From Leptobrachium leishanense (Eukaryota; Chordata; Amphibia; Anura; Megophryidae), in assembly GCA_009667805.1 (NCBI GenBank), contig CM019068.1, forward strand, positions 4,447,218-4,511,217: a stretch of 64,000 nt of DNA, in the 5' to 3' direction. The translations under genes were made by a program, and so were the position numbers. Shown piece by piece: positions 23,668 through 35,234 of the stretch (positions are counted from its first letter, which is position 1; every line of letters begins with the position of its first letter). Below the pieces are notes generated by a model, which worked only from the letters and a program-made list of their open reading frames with translations, did not search any database and was not told where the DNA came from.

Positions 23668-23767
23668 NNNNNNNNNNNNNNNNNNNNNNNNNNNNNNNNN
23701 NNNNNNNNNNNNNNNNNNNNNNNNNNNNNNNNNNNNNNNNNNNNNNNNNNNNNNNNNNNNNNNNNNN
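23668..23767. other. assembly gap, 100 N
   Basis: Exactly 100 N, the conventional size for a scaffold gap of unknown length. It lies in the intron between the exons at 26193 and 20836. Confidence 0.99.
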
Positions 23768-24715
23768 CTACTGTAATGTAACCTGTAAAGCGCTGAGTAC
23801 ACCTGTTATCGTGCTATTAATTATACACTGTATAACTACTGCACTTACTGCACTCCCTCTACTGTAATGTAACCTGTAAAGCGCTGAGTACACCTGTTAC
23901 TGCTATATAAAATATACACTGTATAACTACTGCACTTACTGCAGCCTCCCATCTACTGTAAGTAACTGTAAAGCGCTGAGTACACCAGTTACTGCTATAT
24001 TAATATAGCCTGTATAACTACTGCACTACTGCAGCCTCCCTCTACTGTAACGTAACCTGTTAAGCACTGAGTACATCTGTTACTGCTATAATAACTACTG
24101 CACTTACTGCACCTCCCTCTACTGTAATGTAACCTGTAAAGCGCTGAGTACACCAGTTACTGCTATATAAATACACTGTAAATACTAGCACTTACTGCAC
24201 CTCCCTCTACTGTAACGTAACCTGTAAAGCACTGAGTACATCTGTTACTGCTATATAACTAACTGCACTTACTGCACCTCCCTCTACTGTAATGTAACCT
24301 GTTAAAGCCGCTGAGTACACCAGTTACTGCTATATAAATATACCTGTATAACTACTGCACTTACTGCACCTCCCTCTACTGTAATGTAACCTGTAAAGCG
24401 CTGAGTAACACCTTTTACTGCTATATAACTACTGCACTTACTGAACCTCCCTGTACTGTAATGTAACCTGTAAAGCGTGACTACACAGTTACTGCTATAT
24501 AAATATACACTGAATAACTACTGCACTTACTGCACTCCCTCTACTGTAATGTAACCTGTAAAGCGCTGAGTTACACCTGTTACTGCTGCTATTAAATATA
24601 CACTGTATAACTACTGGCACTTACTGCACCTCCCTCTACTGTAGATGTAACCTGTAAAGCGCTGAGTACACCTGTTACTGCTATATTAATATACACTGTA
24701 TAACTACTGGCACTG
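23768..24715. repeat. 91-bp minisatellite, noisy right-contig copy
   Basis: This is the same 91-bp unit but with frequent single-base insertions and deletions. The order of variant units repeats that of the last 950 bp before the gap. A unit with CTGAACCTCCCTGTACTG, CTGACTAC and ACTGAATAAC occurs once on each side (about 23340-23410 and 24435-24515). It is probably an unpolished overlap of the left contig end, not extra genomic sequence. Confidence 0.85.
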
Positions 24716-24735
24716 CATTGGTATGTGGGGGCCCG

Positions 24736-26175
24736 TGTGCTCTATAAACACTGTGTTGTTGCTGGTGTCGCTTTGCAACAGTGTGGCATCGTGTGTTGTT
24801 GCTGGTGTCGCATTGCACAGTGTGGCATGGTCGTGTGTTGTTGCTGTGTGTCGCATTGCCAGTGTGGCATCTGTGTGTTGTTGCTGTGTGTCGCGTTGCA
24901 CAGTGTGGCATCGTGTGTTGTTGCTGTGTGTCGCAATTGCACAGTGTGGCATCGTGTGTTTGTTGCTGTGTGTCGCATGCACAGTGTGGCATCGTCGTGT
25001 TGTTGCTGTGTGTCGCTTTGCACAGTGGTGGCATCGTGTGTTGTTGCTGTGTGTCGCATTTGCATCAGTGTGGCCTCGTGTGTTGTTGCTGTGTGTTCGC
25101 TTTGCACAGTGTGGCATCGGTGTCTTGTTGCTGTGTGTCGCATTGCACAATGTGGCATCGTGTGTTGTTGCTGTGTGTCGCATTGCACAGTGTGGCATCG
25201 TGTGTTGTTGCTGTGTGTCGCTTTGCACAGTGTGGCATCGTGTGTTGTTGCTGTGTGTCGCATTGGGGCACAGTGTGGCATCGTGTGTTGTTGTTGCTGT
25301 GTGTCGCTTTGCACAGTGTGGCATCGTGTGTTGTTTGCTGTGTGTCGCATTGCACGTGTGGCATCGTGTGTTGTTGCTGTGTGTCGCATTGCACAGATGT
25401 GGCATCGTGTGTTTGTTTGCTGTGTGTCGCTTTGCACAGTGTGGCATCGTGTGTTGTTGCTGTGTGTCGCATTGCACAGTGTGGCATCGTGTGTTGTTGC
25501 TGTGTGTCGCATTGCACAGTGTGGCATCGTGTGTTGTTGCTGTGTGTCGCTTTGCACAATGTGGCATCGTGTGTTGTTGCTGTGTGTCGCATTGCACATT
25601 GTGGCATCGTGTGTTGTTGCTGTGTGTCGCTTTGCACAGTGTGGCATCGTGTGTTGTTGCTGTGTGTCGCATTGCACAGTGTGGCATCGTGTGTTGTTGC
25701 TGTGTGTCGCATTGCACAGTGTGGCATCGTGTGTTGTTGCTGTGTGTCGCATTGCACAGTGTGGCATCGTGTGTTGTTGCTGTGTGTCGTTTTGCACAGT
25801 GTGGCATCGTGTGTTGTTGCTGTGTGTCGCATTGCACAGTGTGGCATCGTGTGTTGTTGCTGTGTGTCACATTGCACAGTGTGGCATCGTGTGTTGTTGC
25901 TGTGTGTCGCTTTGCACAATGTGGCATCGTGTGTTGTTGCTGTGTGTCGCATTGCCACATTGTGGCATCGGTGTGTTGTTGCTGTGGTGTCGCTTTGCAC
26001 AGTGTGGCATCGTGTGTTGTTGCTGTGTGTCGCATTGCACAGTGTGGCATCGTGTGTTGTTGCTGTGTGTCGCATTGCACAGTGTGGCATCGTGTGTTGT
26101 TGCTGTGTGTCGCATTGCACAGTGTGGCATCGTGTGTTGTTGCTGTGTGTCGCATTGCACAGTGTGGCATTGTGT
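24736..26175. repeat. 40-bp minisatellite next to bait exon
   Basis: Units of 40 bp: GTGTGTTGTTGCTGTGTGTC, GCATTGCACAGTGTGGCATC. About 36 copies, noisy up to about 25440 and clean after. The last unit ends about 20 bp inside the intron from the GTAAGA donor of the bait-region exon (minus strand). Confidence 0.95.
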
Positions 26176-26192
26176 GTTATTTTCATTCTTAC

Positions 26193-26325
26193 TCCAAAGT
26201 CACCATCCTCCAAATAAACGTCTCCTGAAAGTTTCTCCGCACCGAGACCACCGCGTCGCTACTGCTCTCCATGGCGACAAAACCCACTTTGTTGAAACCT
26301 GCACCGCCGGCTCCGCCTCCGGTTT
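26193..26325 (-). CDS. alpha-2-macroglobulin family protein, bait-region exon
   Basis: This 133-bp exon has donor GA|GTAAGA and the preferred acceptor ATCCAG (ending 26326), phase 1 to phase 2. It encodes a glycine-rich start (ETGGGAGGAGFNKVGF), then MESSSDAVVSVRRNFQ, then ETFIWRMVTL. The bait region is where proteases cut to trigger trapping; the RR pair is a candidate trypsin-like site. ETFIWRMV matches the conserved ETWIW strand that closes the bait region. A second in-phase acceptor (GCAG before 26298) would remove nine Gly/Ala-rich residues. Confidence 0.88.
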
Positions 26326-26402
26326 CTGGATTCACCGAGACAAAAGTCACAACTTCATAACAACATGCGTCACACAAGTAAATTTACACATAAAGACACC
26401 GC

Positions 26403-27925
26403 AGGCGGGTGGAATAGTATAATGAGCGCGGGGTCAGTGGAGGCGTGTCCATACGGGCAGAGAAGGCGGGTGGAATATTATAATGTGCGCGTGGTCAGTG
26501 GAGGCGTGTCCATACAGGCAGAGAAGGCGTGTGGAATATTATAATGTGCGTGGGGTCAGTGGAGGCGTGTCCATACGGGCAGAGAAGACGGGTGGAATAT
26601 TATAATGTGCGCGGGGTCAGTGGAGGCGTGTCCATACGGGCAGAGAAGGCGGGTGGAATAGTATAATGTGCGCGTGGTCAGTGGAGGCGTGTCCATACAG
26701 GCAGAGAAGACGGGTGGAATATTATAATGTGCGTGGGGTCAGTGGAGGCGTGTCCATACGGGCAGAGAAGACGGGTGGAATATTATAATGTGCGTGGGGT
26801 CAGTGGAGGCGTGTCCATACAGGCAGAGAAAGGCGTGTGGAATATTATAATGTGCGTGGGGGTCAGTGGAGGCGTGTCCATACGGGCAGAGGAAGACGGG
26901 TGGAATATTATAATGTGCGCGGGGTCAGTGGAGGCGTGTCCATACAGGCAGAGAAGGCGGGTGGAATATTATAATGTGCGCGTGGTCAGTGGAGGCGTGT
27001 CCATACGTGCAGAGAAGGCGGGTGGAATATTATAATGAGCGCGTGGTCAGTGGAGGCGTGTCCATACAGGCAGAGAAGGCGGGTGGAATATTATAATGTG
27101 CGCGTGGTCAGTGGAGGCGTGTCCATACGTGCAGAAGAAGCGGGTGGAATATTATAAATGTGCGCGGTGGTCAGTGGAGGCGTGTCCATACAGGCAGAGA
27201 AGGCGGGTGGAATATTATATAAGTGCGCGGGGTCAGTGAGGCGTGTCCATACGGCAGAGGAAGGCGGGTGGAATAGTATAATGAGCGCGGGGTCAGTGGA
27301 GGCGTGTCCATACAGGCAGAGAAGGCGGGTGGAATATTATAATGTGCGCGGGGTCAGTGGAGGCGTGTCCATACGGGCAGAGAAGGCGGGTGGAATAGTA
27401 TAATGAGCGCGGGGTCAGTGGAGAGCGTTCCATACGGGCAGAGAAGGCGGGTGGAATATTATAATGTGCGCGGGGTCAGTGGAGGCGTGTCCATACGGGC
27501 AGAGAAGGCGGGTGGAATAGTATAATGAGCGCGGGGTCAGTGGAGGCGTGTCCATACAGGCAGAGAAGGCGGGTGGAATATTATAATGTGCGCGGGGTCA
27601 GTGGAGGCGTGTCCATACGGGCAGAGAAGGCGGGTGGAATAGTATAATGAGCGCGGGGTCAGTGGAGGCGTGTCCATACGGGCAGAGAAGGCGGGTGGAA
27701 TAGTATAATGTGCGCGTGGTCAGTGGAGGCGTGTCCATACGGGCAGAGAAGGCGTGTGGAATAGTATAATGAGCGCGGGGTCAGTGGAGGCGTGTCCATA
27801 CGGGCAGAGAAGGCGTGTGGAATAGTATAATGAGCGCGGGGTCAGTGGAGGCGTGTCCATACGGGCAGAGAAGGCGTGTGGAATAGTATAATGAGCGCGG
27901 GGTCAGTGGAGGCGTGTCCATACCG
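26403..27925. repeat. 61-bp minisatellite
   Basis: About 25 units of 61 bp: GGTCAGTGGAGGCGTGTCCA, TACGGGCAGAGAAGGCGGGT, GGAATATTATAATGTGCGCG, G. Variants alternate ATAGTATAATGAG/ATATTATAATGTG. Indel noise is concentrated at 26820-27260. The array fills nearly all of the 1,653-bp intron between the bait exon and the exon at 27979. Confidence 0.95.
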
Positions 27926-27978
27926 CATCGGGTGCCATGTATAAAGCATACACAGGGACAGGCGGGGACAGGATTCAC

Positions 27979-28078
27979 CTGCAGAATAAAGCCGAATGGG
28001 ACGCTCCTCCTCGACCTCCATGCCGCACACCACCGGCTTCCTCAATCTGACATTTGTTCCGACAATCAACCCGATCCC
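27979..28078 (-). CDS. alpha-2-macroglobulin family protein, pre-bait exon
   Basis: This 100-bp exon has a strong acceptor (CTCTCTCTCCTCAG) and donor GCAG|GTGAAT, phase 0 to phase 1. It encodes GIGLIVGTNVRLRKPVVCGM followed by EVEEERPIRLYSA. The G-L...TN...RKPxxC pattern is the conserved segment just before the bait region. The Cys is expected to pair within the macroglobulin domain. Phase 1 at its end meets the phase-1 start of the bait exon. Confidence 0.9.
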
Positions 28079-28189
28079 CTGAGGAGAGAGAGAGCGGCTC
28101 AATGAAAAAAGCCTTCGAGAGGCACGTGGTGCAACCTGCGACACAGACACACACTTACAAAGGCTGAAAAGCCGTACGTCCATTGGGTT

Positions 28190-28504
28190 CACATTATAAA
28201 TAAATAAATATCAGCTGTATGTAAAGTGTTTCCCAGGACGGACACATTGAGATTCTCTGGTTTCCCAGGACGAACACATTGAGATTCTCTGGTTTCCCAG
28301 GACGGACACATTGAGATTCTCTGGTTTCCCAGGACGGACACATTGAGATTCTCTGGTTTCCCAGGACGGACACATTGAGATTCTCTGGTTTCAGTTTGTC
28401 CTGAGTTCAAGAACATTGAATTGTTACAGAAACACAAAGTAATAAAATGCAAGATATTAAAAACACAAATATACAGATTAACCCGAAAAATAAAATATGT
28501 AGCA
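28190..28504 (-). mobile_element. LINE 3' tail with 32-bp internal repeat
   Basis: This matches the LINE tail at 13677-13857 (shared words TCAAGAACATTGAA, TGTTACAGAAA, AAATGCAAGATATTAAAA, ATATACAGATTAAC), again ending in TAAATAAATAAAT-type repeats on the minus strand. Between 28226 and 28392 the segment TTTCCCAGGACGGACACATT plus GAGATTCTCTGG is repeated about five times (32 bp). It borders the 39-bp array exactly as in the first LINE copy. Confidence 0.8.
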
Positions 28505-29936
28505 AATAAGTAGTCAATTGTTACATGTTTACAGGCGCATTCTGTATATAGTCACTGTTTTACATGTTTACAGGCGCATTCTGTAATAGTCACTATGTTA
28601 CATGTTTACAGGGCGCATTCTGTATATAGTCACTGGTGTTACATGTTTACAGGCGCATTCTGTATATAGTCACTGTGTTACATGTTTACAGGTGCATTCT
28701 GTATATAGTCACTATGTTACATGTTTACAGGCGCATTCCTGTAATATAGTCACTGTTACATGTTTACAGGCGCATTCTGTATATAGTCACTATGTTACAT
28801 GTTTACAGGTGCATTCTGTATATAGTCACTGTGTTACATGTTTACAGGCGCATTCTGTATATAGTCACTATGTTACATGGTTACAGGCGCATTCTGTATA
28901 TAGTCACATGTACAATGTTTACAGGCGCATTCTGTATATAGTCACTGTGTTTACATGTTTACAGGCGCATTCTGTATAATAGTCACTGTGTTACATGTTT
29001 ACAGGTGCATTCTGTATATAGTCACTGATGTTCATGTTTACAGGCGCATTCTGTTATATAGTCACTGTTACATGTTTTACAGGCGCATTCTGTATATAGT
29101 CACTATGTTACATGTTTACAGGTGTATTCTGTATATAGTCACTGTGTTACATGTTTACAGGTGCATTCTGTATATAGTCACTATGTTACATGTTTACAGG
29201 CGCATTCTGTATATAGTCACTATGTTACATGTTACAGGTGTATTCTGTATATAGTCACTGTGATTTACATGTTTACAGGCGCATTCTGTATATAGTCACT
29301 ATGTTACATGTTACAGGCGCATTCTATATAGTCACTGTGTTACATGTTTACAGCGCATTCTGTATAATGTCACTGTGTTACATGTTTACAGGTGCATTCT
29401 GTATATAGTCACTATGTTACATGTTTACAGGCGCATTCTGGTATATAGTCACTGTTACATGTTTACAGGCGCATTCTGTATATAGTCACTATGTTAACAT
29501 GTTTACAGGTGTATTCTGTATATATGTCACTGTGTTACATGTTTAGCAGGTCATTCTGTATATAGTCACTATGTTACATGTTTACAGGTGCATTCTGGTA
29601 TATAGTCACTATGTTACATGTTTACAGGCGCATTCTGTATATAGTCACTGTGTTCATGTTTACAGGTGCATTCTGTATATTAGTACCACTGTGTGTTACA
29701 TGTTTACAGGTGCATTTCTGTATATAGTCACTATGTTACATGTTTAACAGGTGCATTCTGTATATAGTCACTGTGTTACATGATTACAGGTGCATTCTGT
29801 ATATAGTCACTGTGTTACATGTTTACAGGTGCATTCTGTATATAGTCACTGTGTTACAAGTTTACAGGTGCATTCTGTATATAGTCACTGTGTTACATGT
29901 TTACAGGTGTATTCTGTATATAGTCACTATGTTTAC
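28505..29936. repeat. 39-bp LINE-derived minisatellite, noisy part
   Basis: Same 39-bp unit as at 13858 and 35235, about 36 copies. Many one-base insertions and deletions (28590-29760) break the frame and look like unpolished long-read sequence rather than biology. Confidence 0.93.
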
Positions 29937-30495
29937 TGTCACGGTTCCCGGATCCCACCACGCAGTACTTAACCCCAACAACTCTCACAAAACCCAGAAG
30001 CTACCAACAGTGTAGCTGTGAATGATCCCTATCTTCTGTCCTTATGAATTGGCCAGGTAAACTAGCTATACAGAAAAGGGTTAACAATACGGAGAGGAGT
30101 CAGCCGAGCAGAATCAGGAATACAGAGTTCAGAATGGTCAAATGGAATAGCCGGGTCGGTATCAGAGCAGTAGCGTAGTACAAGAAAATAGTCTAGGGCA
30201 ACAGAAGGCAGAATGGTCAGAAACACAAGCAGAGGTCAATAACAGGTTAAATCAATATAGCAGTCAGTATAGATACAAGGAGCTCAAGGTAGGTGGATAA
30301 CCACAATCTTGGCAACTTCTGAAACTAATGAGGGTTTTAAAGACTTCACCAGACCACGCCCCCCACTCAAGCCACACCTCATGTAATCACCTCCCTGCCT
30401 GTCTCCATTTAAACGCGGGCAGTGGTCAGCGAGCAGCATCGCAGACTTGCTGTCCTCAAGCACACAGGTAGGCGCTGGAAGCTCCCATCGTTACA
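29937..30495. mobile_element. solo LTR inserted in the 39-bp array
   Basis: A 559-bp segment starts TGTCACGGTTCCCGG and ends CCCATCGTTACA, giving TG...CA ends. It is flanked by GTTAC on the right and GTTTAC on the left (one extra T), consistent with a 5-bp target duplication of the array sequence ATGTTACATG. No internal retrotransposon sequence is present, so it is best read as a solo LTR. Confidence 0.65.
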
Positions 30496-31374
30496 GTTAC
30501 ATGTTTACAGGCGCATTCTGTATATAGTCCAGGGCTCGAGTGCAGCGGAACGCGGCGGAACGGCGTTCCGCACTTTTCCCGCAGCAGGAACGCTGCGGGA
30601 ACGCATCATGTACCGCATGGTTGGTGACTGTGTTTGTAATGGACCCGGGCCGTCGGCGCAGACTGCGTGGAATGATCTGCAGTGGGAGAAGCTCTCGCGG
30701 CAGTATGTGATTGCAGCCCTCTCCCGGCTGACTCACACGCCTCTGCGTGTGGTTGGCCAGAGGCCCAGTCACATGCCTGGATGCCGGCGAGGTCCAGTCA
30801 CGTGCCCGGATGTGGCCGCAGGCACGTGACAGTAAGGCGAGCACTCTGCTGGCCTGGTGCCAAACTGAGGGGGCGCCAACGCCACCCCTAGCGTAGACCG
30901 CCCTCGTGCGATGGGTCACACTCCCAGGCACACTGGTGCTGGGGGTGCGGGTACAAAAAATCCATATCGCGTTGTGATTCCTGCTCAGCTGACTGTCCTG
31001 CCCACTCTCCTTGTGTCTGCTCGCTGCGTCCCCCCTTTCCCACAAGGTGCTGGGAGAACTTCCGAGTATGGCTCCTCCCCTCCCCCATCATCATCCTGTG
31101 CCGTGGCAGCACTCAGTGCATGCTTGGAGGCTGATGGGGAGCAGAGGAGGCTGAGGGACAAACTCCAGCCTAAAACCTGGTACATGGAGGTACAGGTCTG
31201 GAAATGTTTTTTTTTGTTTTTTTTAAGGTGTGACCTGCCTCTGGATGCTGTGCTGATGAAAGAGGAAGGGGAGTACACTGGGGGGGGGGAGTGAAAAGTT
31301 AATCTGGGGTACTGCTCTAGATGTTCCTGGGGAGGGGAAAATGGAGGGGGGTTGAATCAATGGCAGTTGATGTG

Positions 31375-32240
31375 CTAAGGGTTGTAAAATATATATGCTG
31401 GGGGCATGGGGGGTGTAAAATAATATATGCTGTGCATGGGGGGTGTAAAATAATATATGCTGTGGCATGGGGGTGTAAAATATATTATGCTGGGCCTGGG
31501 GGGGGTGGTAAAATAATATAGTGCTGGGGCCTGGGGGGGGGTGTAAAATAATATTGCTGGGCGCCTGGGGGGGGTGTAAAATAATATATGCTGGGCCTGG
31601 GGGGGGTGTAAAATAATATATGCTGGGGCCTGGGGGGGGGTGTAAAATAATATATGCTGGGCCTGGGGGGGGGTGTAAAATAATATATGCTGGGCCTGGG
31701 GGGGTGTAATAATATATGCTGGGGCCTGGGGGGGGTGTAAAATAATATATGCTGGGGCCTGGGGGGGGTGTAAAATAATATATGCTGGGGCTGGGGGGGT
31801 GTAAAAATAATATATGCTGGGGCCGTGGGGGGTGTAAAATAATTAATATGCTGGGCCTGGGGGGTTAAATAATATAGGTGCTGGGGCCTGGGGGGGGGTG
31901 TAAAAAATAATATGTGCTGGGGCCTGGGGGGGTGTAAAATAATATGCTGGCCTGGGGGGTGTAAAAATAATATATGCTGGGGCCTGGGGGTGTAAATAAT
32001 ATATGCTGGGGGCCTGGGGGGTGTAAAATAATATATGCTGGGCCTGGGGGGTGTAAAAATAATATATGCTGGGGCCTGGGGGGTGTAAAATAATATATGC
32101 TGGGGCCTGGGGGGTGTAAAATATATCTGCTGGGGCCTGGGGGGTGTAAAATAATATTATGCTGGGGCCTGGGGGGTGTAAAATAATATATGCTGGGGCC
32201 TGAGGGTGTGTGTAAAATAATATATGCTGGGGCGCTTCAG
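31375..32240. repeat. ~31-bp G-run minisatellite inside hAT
   Basis: Units of GCTGGGGCCTGGGGGGTGTA plus AAATAATATAT, about 26 to 28 copies, with variable G-runs and indel noise. Confidence 0.9.
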
Positions 32241-32243
32241 CTA

Positions 32244-32285
32244 GTGAGGGAAGCAGGGATAATCCCTGCTCCCTCATTCTACTAG
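32244..32285 (+). repeat. 30-nt hairpin followed by CTAG, Helitron-like 3' end
   Basis: GAGGGAAGCAGGGA and TCCCTGCTCCCTC form a near-perfect hairpin with loop of about three bases. It is followed six bases later by CTAG and a T. This layout is that of Helitron 3' ends. The 5' partner was not found. Confidence 0.35.
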
Positions 32286-32286
32286 T

Positions 32287-34135
32287 TGCCACACTCCAAG
32301 GTAATGGAAAAGGGCCACGGGAGAGTGAATCACTTGGTCTGGCCCTAAGGACAGGGGGGGGGGGTTATGATTAAAATTTAAGGGGGGTGAAATGAATAGA
32401 GGGGGAGAGGGAACTAAAGGGGTGGGTGAAATGCATTAGAGGACGAGGACCCTGCTGCTGGAGACCTGGAGTTGGATGGTGGACCACAGCCACAGAGTGA
32501 GTGGTGGGTCGCAGGGAATCACTGGCAGTGGCAGGCTTTCTGAAATATGTGGGTATATTGACACAGCAGGACCAAGGGGCACCACCAGGTGCAGATTGGC
32601 ACTGTGTCCCAGGAGGGCACCAGGTGCAGCATAGATTGCAGTGACAATCTATGCATTGCCTGGCGCCCCTCCTGTGCCACATTGCAAATCAATGCGGTGC
32701 CTGCTGGCTCTCCTGTGCCACTTTGTCAAAGGAGGCACCACGCACTGCGTAGATTGGCCTTGTGTGCACAGGAAGGGCACCAGGCACAGCATTAGATTGG
32801 CAATGCGTGAGGACACCAAACACTCCCGATAGAGAATATTATCTCTACGGTGATTGACATGGCATGGCACTAATGGGGGGGGGGGCACCAAAACGTACCT
32901 TCACCTGAGTGGACAAAAATGCTTGCACCGGCCCTGGCGACTTGCCACAGGATGACAGTGATCCCGATTCCCACACCTGGTTCTGGAGACAGAGTGAGTG
33001 CGAGTCTGCGCTGCGGCCATCTCTGAGTCTGACTGCGGAGCTGCTGCCAAGCCTGTGTCCCCCAGGCGACAGGGTAAAGAACTTCGACATGTGCCTATTG
33101 TTTGTAATTCCACATAGCTAGTCCGCAACAACCCCTGCCCTTTACACTGCTGCGTCCACTTCATTTTTTGCTTCATGAGACCCAGCAAATTATGTCTGAA
33201 TTCTATTGCAGGACAATTTAGAAAAGTTTTCCTTTATGAGGACTCACATTGCTTAACAGTGATGTGCTTCTTCCTGCAGTTTGAGCTATTAGTAATAGAG
33301 TCATGAGTTGGTAACTCCACAGTATCCGACACCAACATATATTTCAGTTGCTTCCATTTTTATTATATCCACATCGTGTATATATATATTTTGCCTTCTT
33401 TTTATTATGAAGATACCATATTAGCCACAAGCCACATTGATTTCAATCTGCCTGCATTGCTGTCGCAATACAAGCTGCTCTCTTGGGCTTTCGTTGTCCG
33501 TTGATGAGAATTTAAATTTTGACCGTGCTGCCAAGTCCATGCTGTGCTCTTCTGAAATGCCCTTTGGGGCTCTGTGTTACTCAGCTGCACCCCCAGGAGA
33601 TATGCTGACATGCCGGAGTGAGCAGAGAGATTTCAACAAGCCCACAGCAACACTTACCAAATCTCCATTTCCAAATAAAATTGTGTCAACGTGGACACAA
33701 TTTTTTTTATTATTTTTTTTAAAAAACAAAAATTGTTGAGTATTTAGTTGCACCATATGGCAACCTATTTTGAAGTCCATCACTGCATCAAGTGACAAAC
33801 TGTTGATGCTTAGGTCTTCAATTTTGAGAATAAACTACATTATTAACTTGCAGTACTACAGAGGTTAATCACCATTCATTGTTCTTTCATTGAAAGAAAG
33901 TAGTTTTAGGCAAAATGTCAGATGAGCGCAGTCTGAGCGCACTCTGCATGTGTGCATAACGGACGGACGTACTGACAACCCCTCTGTATCAAACCCGGCT
34001 ATTTGAGAACCATTCTGGCACCGACCTTAGCATATACACGGCTGACTACATTCTCCTGGTGTTAAGATCCCTGCTATTCTGTTTGGCCAAGTTTAAGATC
34101 ATTGTCTTTGTGGTTATAACTCTGTCTGCTTACTA
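32287..34135. other. intronic/transposon interior, no gene recognised
   Basis: Between the two minisatellites of the composite hAT lies about 1.85 kb of mixed sequence. At 32575-32800 there are diverged repeats around GGCACCAGGTGCAGATTGGC and their complements. A CACCGGCCCTG word at 32926-32936 resembles another hAT terminus. No open frame with recognisable domains was seen. Confidence 0.4.
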
Positions 34136-34479
34136 CAAGGCTCAAGTCCTGCGGGAACGGCGTCCCCGCACTTCTCCCACAGCGGGAACGTTGTGGGAAC
34201 GCAGGTTCCCACTATGAAGCAGCCAGGACTGCTAGCGGAATGCATTAACGCATTCCGCTAGCAGCCACTCGACAAACCGTGGTTCCCCTGAGCCTGCCAG
34301 GATCCCTCCTCGTGCGGCTTCCTCCTCAGCCCTCTGAAGGCTGTGACACGGCCTACAGCAGAGATCTCGCAAGATCGCGTCATAGCTTTCAGAAGACAGC
34401 GGCTGCCGTGCAGGAGCACACTGGAGCTGGGAGGAAGATGCGGTCCTGAGGTCTGCAAGCTGGTAAATATAACTTGTGG

Positions 34480-35160
34480 GGTCTCTCTGCCTGCAATAAT
34501 TAATTCTGGGGGTCTGCACCTGGCCATAATTAATTCTGGGGGTTGCACTTGTCCATAATTAATTCTGGGGTCTGCACTTGGCCATAATTAATTCTGGGGG
34601 ACTGCCACCTGGCCATAATTATTCCTGGGGGACTGTACTTGGCCACAATTAATTCTGGGGACTGTACCTGGCCACAATTAATTCTGGGAATGCACCTGGC
34701 CATAATTAATTCTGGGGACCTGAACCTGGCCATAATTAATTCTGGGGACTGCACCTGGCCATAATTAATTCTGGGGGACTGTACCTGGCCCATAATTAAT
34801 TCTGGGGTCTGCAATTGGCTAATAATTAATTCTGGGGGACTGTACCTTGCCATAATATTTCATTGGGGGTCTGTGTATAATTAATTCTGGGGGACTGAAC
34901 CTGGCCATAATTAATTCTGGGGGACTGTACCTGGCCATAATTATTCTGGGTCTGCACTTGGCCATAATTATTCTGGGGTCTGCAATTGGCCATAATTAAT
35001 TCTTGTGGGTCTGCACTTGTCCATAATTAATTCTGGGGTCTGCAATTGGCTATAATTAATTCTGGGGGACTGTACCTTGCCATAATTATTTCTGGGGGTC
35101 TGTGTATAATTAATTCTGGGGGTATGTCTGGCTATAATTATTTCTGGGGGTCTGTGCCTG
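34480..35160. repeat. 30-bp minisatellite inside hAT
   Basis: Units of TAATTCTGGGGGACTGCACC plus TGGCCATAAT, about 22 copies with CTGTACC and CTGCAATTGGC variants and indel noise. Confidence 0.9.
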
Positions 35161-35234
35161 TGTCTCTTCGGGTAATGGGGGGTTGTGGAATTCTTGGGGG
35201 AGTTCCCTCACTTTTTTTCCAGGACTTGCCCCTG

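Larger units (their letters stand above)
30530..35234. mobile_element. hAT-type composite element with ATATAGTC duplication
   Basis: The ends are CAGGGCTCGAGTGCAG on the left and CCAGGACTTGCCCCTG on the right (reverse complement CAGGGGCAAGTCC). Eight-base duplications ATATAGTC lie at 30522-30529 and 35235-35242. The flanking 39-bp array continues in phase across it. Inside, a second related left end, CAAGGCTCAAGTCCTGCGGG, starts at 34136, so the element is composite or internally rearranged. It holds two minisatellites and no recognisable transposase. Caution: ATATAGTC occurs in every unit of the host array. Confidence 0.6.

Noticed and set aside
32922..32943. CACCGGCCCTG as the right end of the hAT starting at 30530
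   Set aside because: The following eight bases (GCGACTTG) do not match ATATAGTC at the left end, while those after 35234 do.
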